From an uncultured Pseudomonadota bacterium (lineage in GTDB: Bacteria > Pseudomonadota > Alphaproteobacteria > Rs-D84), in the NCBI GenBank assembly GCA_947307295.1, contig CAMZIQ010000007.1, positions 1 through 52,551 on the forward strand: a DNA stretch of 52,551 nt, written 5' to 3'. Below are positions 1 to 7,180 of this stretch, piece by piece; position 1 is the first letter of the stretch, and every line of letters begins with the position of its first letter. Position numbers and translations under genes: made by a program. The notes below the pieces were generated by a model that saw only the letters and a list, made by a program, of their open reading frames with translations, was not told the DNA's origin and ran no database searches.

Positions 1-55
1 TTTTCTTGCTGTATAATCGTTATAAGTTGTGTAATTTGACATGCGGGTATGGCGA
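1..55 (+). repeat. Duplicated tRNA-Leu promoter and 5' tRNA fragment
   Basis: The first 55 bases recur exactly at 96-150. The repeat holds the promoter region (TATAAT at 107-112 in the second copy) and the first 13 bases of tRNA-Leu. In the first copy the tRNA is cut after its D-arm start and runs into unrelated sequence (56-95). The repeat may extend upstream of the window. It looks like a tandem duplication or an abandoned integration junction. Confidence 0.8.
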
Positions 56-137
56 CTACGAAGTGCCGCCATCGTCGAACCTTGTTGATTTTTCTTTTTC
101 TTGCTGTATAATCGTTATAAGTTGTGTAATTTGACAT

Positions 138-222
138 GCGGGTATGGCGAAACTGGTAGACGCGCTGGATTTAGGTTCCAGTGGGGCAACCCATAAGAGT
201 TCAAGTCTCTTTACCCGCACCA
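138..222 (+). tRNA. tRNA-Leu(UAG)
   Basis: The acceptor strands GCGGGTA (138-144) and TACCCGC (212-218) pair, followed by discriminator A and an encoded CCA. The anticodon loop reads TTTAGGT between CTGGA and TCCAG, giving anticodon TAG. The long variable arm fits class II tRNA-Leu. A -10-like TATAAT at 107-112, or TGTAAT at 125-130, lies upstream. No clear terminator follows before galE, so read-through is possible. Confidence 0.95.
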
Positions 223-268
223 ATTTTCGTTATTGTGCATCACGCATAACTGTAAAAAAGGATAAAAT

Positions 269-1270
269 ATGAATATTCTGATTACCGGTGCCACAGGATT
301 CATCGCTTCTCATACAATTGTCGAATTGCAACAAAACAACCACGATATTATTGGTATTGATAATTTGTCTAATTCTTCCATAGACACGTTGGATAACATT
401 GAAAAAATCACTAAAAAAAAGATTGACTTTTATCAGATTGATATCAGAGATTATGATAGATTAAAAGATGCTTTGAAGAATCATAAAATTGATTGCTGTA
501 TTCATTTTGCCGGTTTAAAGGCAGTTGGCGAATCTGTATCAAAGCCATTGGAATATTATGACAACAATATCAACGGGACTTTGACACTATTAAAAGTATT
601 AAAAGAAATCGGTTGCCATAATTTAATATTTTCTTCCAGCGCGACTGTTTATGGTTCGCCTAAATTTATTCCGATCACAGAAGACTGTCCAAAGGGTATT
701 TGTACAAACCCTTATGGTTGGACCAAACACATGATTGAACAAATTTTAATTGATACTCAAAACGCAACGAAAGATTGGAACATTGTTATATTAAGATATT
801 TTAATCCGATTGGTGCACACCCCAGCGGATTATTAGGTGAAAAACCTAATGGTATTCCAAATAATCTTATGCCGTACATAACACAAGTAGCATGTGGCAA
901 AAGGGAAAAATTGTTTGTGTATGGCAATGATTATAATACTCATGATGGCACAGGGGTTCGCGATTATATTCACGTTGTTGATTTGGCGCGCGGACATGTA
1001 AAAGCTTTGAATGCTATAAATAATAAATGTGGGGTTGAAATTTTCAACCTTGGCACAGGTCATGGTTATTCTGTCTTGGACGTAATACATACATTTGAAA
1101 AAGTAAACCAAATTAAAATTCCATATGAAATCACAGATCGACGTCCTGGCGATATTGCTACTTGTTATGCAAAACCTGCTAAAGCAGAAAAGATATTAAA
1201 ATGGTGTGCTGAATTCACACTAGAAGACATGTGCCGTGATTCTTGGAACTATCAATCAAAACAACGCTGA
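269..1270 (+). CDS. galE: UDP-glucose 4-epimerase
   Basis: Extended short-chain dehydrogenase that interconverts UDP-glucose and UDP-galactose, supplying sugar nucleotides for surface glycans in the cytosol. Residues 1-12 carry the NAD-binding GATGFIAS turn. The catalytic SSSATVYG serine region lies near residue 125 and the YGWTK Tyr-Lys pair near 150, with the family PIGAHPSG and TGVRDYIHV blocks. The length of 333 aa is normal. AAAAAGGATAAAAT before the ATG is the ribosome site. It follows tRNA-Leu by 46 bases and converges with the exchanger gene, with one base between stops. The third glycine of the nucleotide loop is Ala, which is tolerated in the superfamily. Paralogous epimerases of other hexoses cannot be fully excluded. 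Confidence 0.92.
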   Translation: MNILITGATGFIASHTIVELQQNNHDIIGIDNLSNSSIDTLDNIEKITKKKIDFYQIDIRDYDRLKDALKNHKIDCCIHFAGLKAVGESVSKPLEYYDNNINGTLTLLKVLKEIGCHNLIFSSSATVYGSPKFIPITEDCPKGICTNPYGWTKHMIEQILIDTQNATKDWNIVILRYFNPIGAHPSGLLGEKPNGIPNNLMPYITQVACGKREKLFVYGNDYNTHDGTGVRDYIHVVDLARGHVKALNAINNKCGVEIFNLGTGHGYSVLDVIHTFEKVNQIKIPYEITDRRPGDIATCYAKPAKAEKILKWCAEFTLEDMCRDSWNYQSKQR

Positions 1271-1271
1271 T

Positions 1272-2192
1272 TTAAATCAGATACATCAGGTATCCAAAAT
1301 AACAAAACAGAAAAAACAAACCCATATAACGTGTTAATTTCTGCCTGTAGATGGCAAATAACCAAAGACAAGTTGTGACGACTATCGCAATCGCTGAATC
1401 AATTAAAAAAGCAAATTCAAAATTAATCGGATGAATCAAACCAGCAAATCCCAAAACAATTAAAATATTAAAAATATTTGAACCGATTATATTTCCTATG
1501 ACCAAACTAACGTGTCTTTTTTGTGCAGCGATTATACATGTCACTAATTCAGGCAAACTGGTTCCCACCGCCAACAAAGTCAACCCAATAATACGATTTG
1601 GAACATGCAACATATTAGCCAAATTTATAGCCGAATTAACTGTTAATTTACTGCCAAAAATAAGAGTTGCCACCCCCAAAACCAATAACGATGCAATTTT
1701 TGACAAAGACATTTCTGACACCTGCTCTGCTTCGCCAATTTCCTTTTTCGCATTGAAATACAGATATCCAACGAACACCAAGAAAAACAATAATAATATC
1801 ATCGCTATGGGGCGTGTAATTGCGCCATAGCGCATTCCAAACCACATCAGCATTACTGTTATAAATATTACAAAAGGTATTTCGTATTTTATTGTTTTCT
1901 TTTTAAAAGCCAATGATGTTATTATTGATGTCACACCCAAAATCAATAAAACGTTTGCTATATTAGATCCCAACACATTACCAATCGCCATCCCATTAGC
2001 ACCATGTAAAGCAGACGATAAAGTCACCGCCATTTCGGGTATACTGGTCCCAATAGCTACAACTGTTAAACCTATGATAATCTTTGGCACTTTAAGATGA
2101 TATGCCAATGAAGATGCCGCTTCGACAAAGACGTTAGCCCCGCAAATCAGCAGGACAAATCCAACAGCAAGCAACACGATACTTAACAACAT
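1272..2192 (-). CDS. Calcium/sodium antiporter, CaxA/YrbG family
   Basis: Inner-membrane cation exchanger of about 306 residues. It is internally duplicated: two alpha repeats each carry the family signature, the first with GTSIPEMAVT and the second with GTSLPELVT, each preceded by a GLT(V/L)xAxG helix. The rest is almost wholly hydrophobic with about ten predicted membrane spans, and an acidic loop (KKEIGEAEQVSE) lies between the halves. A start 29 codons upstream is open but adds unrelated residues. I prefer the ATG at 2192, where the family N-terminus begins. That ATG lies only 7 bases from a TATAAT with no ribosome site, so the mRNA may be leaderless. The usual role is Ca2+ or Na+ extrusion; the specific ion is inference. 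Confidence 0.88.
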   Translation of the reverse strand: MLLSIVLLAVGFVLLICGANVFVEAASSLAYHLKVPKIIIGLTVVAIGTSIPEMAVTLSSALHGANGMAIGNVLGSNIANVLLILGVTSIITSLAFKKKTIKYEIPFVIFITVMLMWFGMRYGAITRPIAMILLLFFLVFVGYLYFNAKKEIGEAEQVSEMSLSKIASLLVLGVATLIFGSKLTVNSAINLANMLHVPNRIIGLTLLAVGTSLPELVTCIIAAQKRHVSLVIGNIIGSNIFNILIVLGFAGLIHPINFEFAFLIDSAIAIVVTTCLWLFAIYRQKLTRYMGLFFLFCYFGYLMYLI

Positions 2193-2205
2193 GCTTTGGA
2201 TTATA
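2193..2205 (-). promoter_or_regulatory. -10 box placed for leaderless mRNA
   Basis: Reading the minus strand, TATAAT (2205-2200) is followed by seven bases and the ATG. That puts the expected transcription start at or beside the start codon. No good -35 was seen. Confidence 0.45.
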
Positions 2206-2281
2206 ACACAATAAAAATAATTTATGCTATGAAATTTATTAAAAAAATTTACGTAAGAATAATCAGTTTTACAAAGCAAAA

Positions 2282-2305
2282 AAGAACCGCCAATATGGCG
2301 GTTTC
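2282..2305 (-). terminator. Rho-independent terminator
   Basis: AACCGCC (2285-2291), a five-base loop and GGCGGTT (2297-2303), with a T-rich run on the minus strand, directly after the stop of the 2306-2647 gene. Confidence 0.8.
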
Positions 2306-2647
2306 TTATCTTTGATAATTTTGGGTATTAACATTTGGCTGAATATTATATTTCGCCATAATTTCACGCCCTTTTTCAATTTTTGCTTTCAATTCCTTAC
2401 GTTTTGCTTCGTATTGATCAAAACCTTCAATATTAAAACCCGTACCATTTGGAATCCACTTTGTTTCAAGCAATTCATCAAATTCTTTACTAAAAGCATC
2501 ATATTTTTCTTTTGACATAGTTTTTTCAGAATTACTTAACGCATTATTTAAAGTCCAAAAAATATTGTTATATTCTTCGATTAACTTTTTTCTGCCCAAT
2601 AAAGTATTTCTTGCATTACGAAATGTGACCCTGAAATTTTGTTGCAT
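2306..2647 (-). CDS. Hypothetical protein, 113 aa
   Basis: Not recognised. It is a small, soluble, strongly charged protein, likely mostly helical, with Lys/Glu-rich stretches such as KRKELKAKIEKGREIM near residues 83-98. There is no signal peptide or membrane segment. AAAAGGGG stands eight bases before the ATG, a good ribosome site. It is monocistronic, with its own terminator immediately downstream and divergent from tRNA-Pro. It might be a small helical adaptor or phage-derived protein, but nothing in the sequence decides this. Confidence 0.7.
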   Translation of the reverse strand: MQQNFRVTFRNARNTLLGRKKLIEEYNNIFWTLNNALSNSEKTMSKEKYDAFSKEFDELLETKWIPNGTGFNIEGFDQYEAKRKELKAKIEKGREIMAKYNIQPNVNTQNYQR

Positions 2648-2739
2648 AATAAACCCCTTTTGTATATCAATAATTATATCATAAAATATGCTTTATATCA
2701 ATCCGTTTTAAGTATTTATAATTATTGTGAAAAATATAT

Positions 2740-2767
2740 TTGCATTTTGCAAAATAAAGGTTATAAT
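2740..2767 (+). promoter_or_regulatory. Promoter of tRNA-Pro
   Basis: TTGCAT (2740-2745), a 16-base spacer and TATAAT (2762-2767), 12 bases ahead of the mature tRNA. Confidence 0.7.
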
Positions 2768-2779
2768 GTAGTTCGTTTT

Positions 2780-2856
2780 CGGGGCGTAGCTCAGTCTGGT
2801 AGAGTACTTGGTTTGGGACCAAGGTGTCGAAGGTTCGAATCCTTTCGCCCCGACCA
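2780..2856 (+). tRNA. tRNA-Pro(UGG)
   Basis: The acceptor CGGGGCG pairs with CGCCCCG, followed by A and an encoded CCA. The anticodon loop TTTGGGA gives TGG. Its 3' end is the apparent template for the copies seen at six sites over the next 4.4 kb. Confidence 0.95.
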
Positions 2857-2864
2857 GAAAATTT

Positions 2865-2890
2865 AAACCACCATTTTTGGTGGTTTTAAT
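2865..2890 (+). terminator. Terminator of tRNA-Pro
   Basis: AAACCACCA, a short T loop, TGGTGGTTT and a U-rich tail. A near-identical terminator recurs at 4068-4100 directly after a tRNA 3'-end copy, so the duplicated unit included the terminator. Confidence 0.85.
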
Positions 2891-2901
2891 TTTCTCTAAA
2901 A

Positions 2902-3048
2902 GGGGCGAAAGGATCGGTCAGAGCAACGCAGTTGTGCATGACCAATACGCAGACGAACAATTAGCAACCATTCAAAAACAGATATGTTTAATAGAGTTTT
3001 TGTTTATGGTTGGTTTATTGTTTGTCAAGGAGGACTTCGCCCCGACCA
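2902..3048 (+). other. tRNA-anchored hairpin element, copy A (tRNA-Pro)
   Basis: It begins with 13 bases (2902-2914) exactly complementary to the tRNA-Pro 3' region 2839-2851. A two-part hairpin follows (2916-2943): outer stem GGTCA/TGACC, internal loop GA/GCA, inner stem GCAAC/GTTGT with loop GCA. Conserved sequence AATACGCAGACGAACAATTA follows, and the element ends in a direct copy of the tRNA end (3036-3048). Homologous copies follow tRNA-Ser (12512-12634) and tRNA-Arg (26477-26624). A reading frame across it resembles one in the tRNA-Arg copy (both contain HDQY), but a one-base indel breaks it. I favour a structured RNA or DNA element over a protein. Confidence 0.75.
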
Positions 3049-3210
3049 CCCTTCGCTAAAGCTACGGGTGGCAAGCCAGAAAATTCAAAACCGACCACTA
3101 TGGGCGGTTTTTCTTTTGGTTTCTAATACTTGCGACGAGTTCGAAACTGCCAATTTCAAAAAATGCTATTTTTATACCATTTTCAAACTTTTTTATGGTA
3201 TAATGAGACG
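3036..3210 (+). repeat. Cassette boundary repeat R1
   Basis: In order: a copy of the tRNA-Pro 3' end (3036-3048); a hairpin CCACCC/GGGTGG (3046-3071); a terminator-like GACC/GGGCGG hairpin with T-run (about 3087-3115); the CTAATACTT box; an inverted repeat AGTTCGAAA ... TTTTCAAACT (about 3138 and 3178); and an extended -10, TGG before TATAAT (3199-3204). Bases 3046-3125 are almost identical to 5402-5482. Confidence 0.85.
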
Positions 3211-3235
3211 TAATGAATACAGCAAAGGATTATTT

Positions 3236-3961
3236 ATGCGAATAACTATGAGGCCTATGACAGCAGATGAAGCATGGAACTTTATATTACGTCGCCATCA
3301 CTATTTTCATACTGAATTAAAAAAATTTGGATATGGTATAAGTAGTTTTGTCCCAAGTCCTAAAAACAATCCAATTATTAAAGAAATGTTTGATAAAGAA
3401 AAACTTACTGATGAAGATATAGAAAAATACGGTAATTTTTTCAAACATAAAATTTATAATGTTAATGATTTAATCAAATATGACGATGTTATGAAATCTT
3501 ACGTTATACCAATGATGGAACGCGGCATAAATAAATTTTTAATTCCGTTGTTAAAATCATGGAACGCAACCATACCGAACGAATTAGAAATTCTATGTAC
3601 ATATGGTCAGGGTGCAGCATATTCATCAATATCTGATAAAAAAGCCCAAATTATATTTCGTATGTCAAGGTATCCAGATAATCAGGAGACTATGCTTAAT
3701 ACCATGTTGCATGAGTTTATTCATATTTTGATACAAAAACCAATAATTGAAAAATATAATGTTCCACATAATTTCAAAGAACGAATTGTAGATATCATAG
3801 GCACAGAATTTTTTGGTGACCATATTCAAGAAAGATTTATAAGTCCTTTTGTAGATAAATATATTACACCAGAAACACTAAAAACAGATTTATCAGGTGC
3901 AGCTGCAAAAATGATGACAGATTATAACGCATTACAACAAAAACAAGCACAAGAGAGATAA
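3236..3961 (+). CDS. Cassette gene 1: putative HExxH metallopeptidase
   Basis: 241 aa, no signal peptide. The only recognisable motif is LHEFIH (HExxH at residues 159-163) in a predicted helix, with acidic residues D186 and E191 downstream that could complete a zinc site. This suggests a small zincin or an inactive relative. The start at 3236 is chosen because AAAGGA precedes it and TATAAT lies 31 bases upstream; in-frame sequence further up is repeat DNA. The gene fills one cassette between repeats R1 and R2 and is the only gene in it. Family and substrate are unknown. A toxin, a peptidase for surface proteins or an anti-phage effector are all possible. Confidence 0.7.
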   Translation: MRITMRPMTADEAWNFILRRHHYFHTELKKFGYGISSFVPSPKNNPIIKEMFDKEKLTDEDIEKYGNFFKHKIYNVNDLIKYDDVMKSYVIPMMERGINKFLIPLLKSWNATIPNELEILCTYGQGAAYSSISDKKAQIIFRMSRYPDNQETMLNTMLHEFIHILIQKPIIEKYNVPHNFKERIVDIIGTEFFGDHIQERFISPFVDKYITPETLKTDLSGAAAKMMTDYNALQQKQAQER

Positions 3962-4028
3962 TTAGTTCAAGTTTAATAAAATCAATTTATCTTTAATCTC
4001 TTCAATCTCTCTTCCAATCTGTATAATT

Positions 4029-4100
4029 TCAGTTCACAAACTGCTAGACCAGCACGACCAGAAAATTTAAACCACCACTTTTTGTGGTGGTTTTAATTTT
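4029..4100 (+). repeat. Cassette boundary repeat R2
   Basis: CAGTTCACAAACTGCTAGACC leads into AGCACGACCA (4051-4060), matching the end of tRNA-Pro, then GAAAATTTAAACCACC and a perfect terminator hairpin (4068-4100). From the CCA on it nearly equals the DNA directly after the real tRNA-Pro (2857-2893). It lacks the promoter half. Confidence 0.8.
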
Positions 4101-4245
4101 GTGATCGTTGTGAAGTTTGGATTTGATACATCACATTGTGAAACAATGTTAGGTTCGACTATGAGTAAGCGAAAACAAGCCTTGCGAAGTTTGAGCGCTA
4201 ACGAATGCGGCGCAGGCATTTATGCCGAGCCAATCTTTCGCCCAT
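4101..4245 (+). other. Short cassette without a convincing gene
   Basis: 145 bases between two tRNA-end copies (4051-4060 and 4246-4255). I see no ORF with a ribosome site. It has higher GC in its second half (GCGGCGCAGGC) than the flanks. It could be a decayed cassette or a deletion product. Confidence 0.5.
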
Positions 4246-4455
4246 GCCCCGACCACGAAATTCAAAACCGCTCATTAAGGGCGGTTTTTCTTTTAATTCC
4301 CAATACTTACGCCGAGTTCGACAAGCAGTAGATTTTGCAAGCACCAGCGCAGCGAAATCGTCACGATTGACCCGCAGGGCTTTGCCTGAGGGAGACTTGT
4401 GTTTTTCAAAAGTGTCATTTTTATATCATTTTCGAACTATTTGTGGTATAATTTA
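4246..4455 (+). repeat. Cassette boundary repeat R3, with insertion
   Basis: GCCCCGACCA (4246-4255), terminator CCGC/GGCGG (about 4264-4290), CCAATACTTAC, AGTTCGA (about 4315), then about 63 extra bases absent from the other copies (about 4322-4395, with CAGGGCTTTGCCTG). It resumes with TGTTTTTCAAAAGTGTCAT, TCGAACT and an extended -10, TGG before TATAAT (4446-4451). Confidence 0.75.
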
Positions 4456-4470
4456 CCTAAGGAGATTTAC

Positions 4471-5391
4471 ATGAAAAAATATATACCAGATAACAATTTT
4501 ATAAAAACAATTAATGAAGCAAAAAGATTCGCCCTATACCCACTTATGGCAATCTTTGAATTTGATAATAAACGATTAATATATATTGGTACAGCTCATA
4601 ACGGTATTCAACGATTGGCACCGGAAAGTTTTGATGCGATAAACTATGCTTTTAAAAAATTTGATATAGATTGTGTCGTTACTGAATTTGAACATACATA
4701 CAAAAACATTGAAGATAGACCAGGTACCAGACTTGGTCAACCAGAAATGAACGAATTAGCTTACTCAGTCTATGTTGCACAAAAGAAAAATATTCCATAT
4801 ATATTTGCTGACACGGATTTGATAGATAGAATAAAGGATTTAGAAAATATTTCACACCACAAAGCAATTCTGCTACAAACAATGTATATATTGGATGATG
4901 CAAGAAAATATAAAAAATTCAAAAAAATAAATGATACTGTTGTACACGCTTTCAGCAATGTCAAAAAAAATTTTGCAAAAACAGGTTACGATATGTCAAT
5001 TACAATCGAAGAATTCAAAGATTGTGTTCAAAAAGATTTTAACATTGCTGTATCCGATGAAAACATATCCGATATTTTAGATAATCTTGGAAATTGGCAA
5101 AGACCAAACGCAAAAGGCAATATTGTAAACAAAATACAATCTGAAATAGATTTCTATTCTCGAGATCCATATATGATTGAAAACATATTTAAAGCAATAA
5201 ATGAATATAATAATGTTTTAGTTACTATGGGATCAGGTCATTATGAAACCCAGAGATTAGTTTTAGAAAAAGTGTTTGGAAGCCCAAAGTATATTTATAA
5301 ATTTCCACGAAGTGAACGAATAGATATTAATTCAGATTTATCTCTTTTATCGCTCGTCCTACCGCCACAATCTCAGCTCGAGAACTGCTAG
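4471..5391 (+). CDS. Cassette gene 2: TraB/Tiki-like putative hydrolase
   Basis: 306 aa, soluble. The N-terminal strand ends in YIGTAH (H43), an acidic residue follows a predicted strand in VVTEFEH (E72), and the C-terminal part has MGSGHYE. Spaced GTxH, E and GxGH motifs are how the Tiki/TraB/ChaN group builds its active site, so I assign it there tentatively; no metal or substrate can be named. The start at 4471 has AAGGAG seven bases upstream. The last codons (QSQLENC) lie inside the boundary repeat, so the repeat encodes the C-terminus. It is the sole gene of its cassette, with its own promoter in R3. Confidence 0.65.
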   Translation: MKKYIPDNNFIKTINEAKRFALYPLMAIFEFDNKRLIYIGTAHNGIQRLAPESFDAINYAFKKFDIDCVVTEFEHTYKNIEDRPGTRLGQPEMNELAYSVYVAQKKNIPYIFADTDLIDRIKDLENISHHKAILLQTMYILDDARKYKKFKKINDTVVHAFSNVKKNFAKTGYDMSITIEEFKDCVQKDFNIAVSDENISDILDNLGNWQRPNAKGNIVNKIQSEIDFYSRDPYMIENIFKAINEYNNVLVTMGSGHYETQRLVLEKVFGSPKYIYKFPRSERIDINSDLSLLSLVLPPQSQLENC

Positions 5392-5578
5392 ACCAGCACG
5401 ACCACCCTTCGCTAAAGCTACGGGTGGCAAACCAGGAAATTCAAAACCGACCACTATGGGCGGTTTTTCTTTTGGTTTCTAATATCTTCACAAAGTTCGA
5501 ATGTTGCGTTTTTAGAAACTGCTATTTTCATACATTTTTCGAACTTTTTATGGAAAAAAACAATAAATTATGATATAA
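5374..5578 (+). repeat. Cassette boundary repeat R4
   Basis: CAGCTCGAGAACTGCTAGACC, a tRNA-end copy (5395-5404), hairpin CCACCC/GGGTGG, a terminator, TTTCTAATATCTTC, and inverted repeat AAAGTTCGA ... TCGAACTTT (about 5493 and 5540). A -10 follows a little further on (TGA before TATAAT, about 5573). About 80 bases match R1 with only a few differences. Confidence 0.85.
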
Positions 5579-5603
5579 TATGTCTTGAACAAAGGAGCAC
5601 AAA

Positions 5604-6170
5604 ATGGATATACATACACTTTTAGATAGATTGGCTGCAGCAAAAATTCCATATGAAACCGTACAAGACACATTAGACTTTTCCGATGCTTTGGCACATG
5701 ATTGGCCTGTTTGGATTTCCGATAAAGAACAAACAAGATATTATTCTTTTGACAGAATGCCTCAGGAAGCTTTTACGGATATTATGCTTGAAGAAATTGC
5801 AGATTCATTACGTAAATCTACAAAAGCCACCGGCATCACACTTTTTCATGGTGATGTCACAGATAAGGGGATGACATTATTTTTGAATGCTTTAAAAGAA
5901 ACCAAAGCACCGATATCAGAATTAAAACTTGACGACTTGCGTGGTGTAACAGATGCATCTTTGAAAGCCCTGCCTGATATTATAAAATTAAAAAATATTA
6001 CTAAATGTGATGTTAGTGGTATATTGAGAATAAGCGATGATTTAAGAAAAGAAATAGATAAAGCTGTAAAGGCTGTTCATAAAACGGTTTTCAATGAAAC
6101 AGGAAAACGACTAAAGACAGAAAGCACGAAACATGTGCAAAATGTAGATTTAGGAAAAGAATCTAGATAA
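5604..6170 (+). CDS. Cassette gene 3: leucine-rich-repeat-like protein
   Basis: 188 aa, soluble, no signal. Residues about 75-140 show short repeats of the ribonuclease-inhibitor type (GITLFHGDVTDKGM, ISELKLDDLRGVTDASL, LKNITKCDVSGIL), the spacing expected of two to three leucine-rich repeats. The C-terminus is basic and probably helical. Such repeats bind proteins; no enzymatic motif is visible. CAAAGGAGC precedes the ATG. It is the only gene in its cassette. Function unknown. Confidence 0.65.
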   Translation: MDIHTLLDRLAAAKIPYETVQDTLDFSDALAHDWPVWISDKEQTRYYSFDRMPQEAFTDIMLEEIADSLRKSTKATGITLFHGDVTDKGMTLFLNALKETKAPISELKLDDLRGVTDASLKALPDIIKLKNITKCDVSGILRISDDLRKEIDKAVKAVHKTVFNETGKRLKTESTKHVQNVDLGKESR

Positions 6171-6215
6171 TTTAATCTATTTCGTGTCCTATATTAAATA
6201 AATCATTGTAATTTA

Positions 6216-6360
6216 TGGCTCGCAAATTGCTAGACCAGCCCGACCACGAAATTCAAAACCGCCACTAAGGGCGGTTTTTTGTTTAGTTTCTAATATCTTC
6301 ACCGAGTTCGAGAGTTGTGTTTTTAGAAAGTGCTATTTTTGGCCTATTCTCGAACTTTTT
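6216..6360 (+). repeat. Cassette boundary repeat R5
   Basis: GGCTCGCAAATTGCTAGACC, a tRNA-end copy CCCGACCA (about 6239-6246), a CCGCC/GGCGG terminator, TTTCTAATATCTTC, and the best inverted repeat of the set, AGTTCGAGA ... TCTCGAACT (about 6305 and 6348). No TATAAT follows, which fits the next gene facing the other way. Confidence 0.85.
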
Positions 6361-6364
6361 AATA

Positions 6365-6390
6365 AAAAAGGTTAGAAACCTAACCTTTTT
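6365..6390. terminator. Bidirectional terminator
   Basis: A perfect 11-base-pair stem, AAAAAGGTTAG (6365-6375) with CTAACCTTTTT (6380-6390). It serves the reversed cassette gene at 6417-7112. Confidence 0.85.
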
Positions 6391-6416
6391 CATGAGTTCG
6401 AATTTATTGTATTTTT

Positions 6417-7112
6417 TTATTCTGATACTTTAGAAACACGATTGTAAACTTCCATAAGTTTTTCAACAGAAGTCAGTTTTTCGTGTTCTTCTTGTGTCAT
6501 AATAGCAGCAATTTGATATTCTTTTTTGCCATGATGTGTAGCATCTATTATTTCATTTAATTTGCAATCACCATCTATTTTTGCACGATTAAAATTATAT
6601 GCACCATTTGCAGGGTCTAAAAGCTGTAATCCATTTGACATTTTTACAGCAATAATTTGATGTCCATTCATATGCTGTTTACCAATATCAGGAGTGTAAA
6701 CGCTAACAACAACATAAACATCTTTGATACCTGCTTCTTTTGCATACTTTGCAAATAAATTAGCACGACCAGAACATCCAACTACATAAGATGGTATTTT
6801 ATACTTATCTATTTCATCAGCAGAAAAAGAAAACATATTTTGATTTGGTTTTATTTGATGTTTTGCATCTTGCAACCACAAATTACGGTAGAAAAATTCG
6901 TCATCGCTATTTTCTTTTATTTTCATTTGCTTGTAATTTTCTGGTATAACATCAGCAGAAATAAAGAAATCATCTACTCGTTTTAAAACAGTATCTAATC
7001 TTTCAACAATTTGTTGGTCAGTTAAGTTTTGTTGGTGTCTGTTTGAAGATATAAGAAAATATCCAACTATTCCCAAAATTACAATTATTGCGATTATTAT
7101 GACTTTTTTCAT
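6417..7112 (-). CDS. Cassette gene 4: membrane-anchored transglutaminase-like protein
   Basis: 231 aa. Residues 3-21 form a signal anchor. The exported part has a Cys-His-Asp set in the order of papain-like transglutaminase folds: GCSGRA (C113) starting a helix, NGHQIIAV (H151) on a strand and LLDPANG (D166). The length is short for the family, so this is a minimal core domain. It could be a protease, a crosslinking enzyme or a cell-wall amidase outside the inner membrane. AAGGATAAAAA precedes the ATG. It is the only cassette gene on the minus strand and brings its own promoter and terminator, so the array tolerates either orientation. Confidence 0.7.
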   Translation of the reverse strand: MKKVIIIAIIVILGIVGYFLISSNRHQQNLTDQQIVERLDTVLKRVDDFFISADVIPENYKQMKIKENSDDEFFYRNLWLQDAKHQIKPNQNMFSFSADEIDKYKIPSYVVGCSGRANLFAKYAKEAGIKDVYVVVSVYTPDIGKQHMNGHQIIAVKMSNGLQLLDPANGAYNFNRAKIDGDCKLNEIIDATHHGKKEYQIAAIMTQEEHEKLTSVEKLMEVYNRVSKVSE

Positions 7113-7180
7113 TTTTTATCCTTGTTTCTTATGGATGTATTTTATCACTTCTTCAACATCTTGTCCAATCTCAATAATAT

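Noticed and set aside
269..1270. galE as part of a polysaccharide cluster
   Set aside because: No glycosyltransferase or other sugar gene lies beside it in the window.
2808..3059. Frame through tRNA-Pro and element A that resembles one behind tRNA-Arg (shared HDQY and QLA)
   Set aside because: It starts inside the tRNA, has no ribosome site, and a one-base indel between copies breaks the frame. Stem covariation explains the conservation better.
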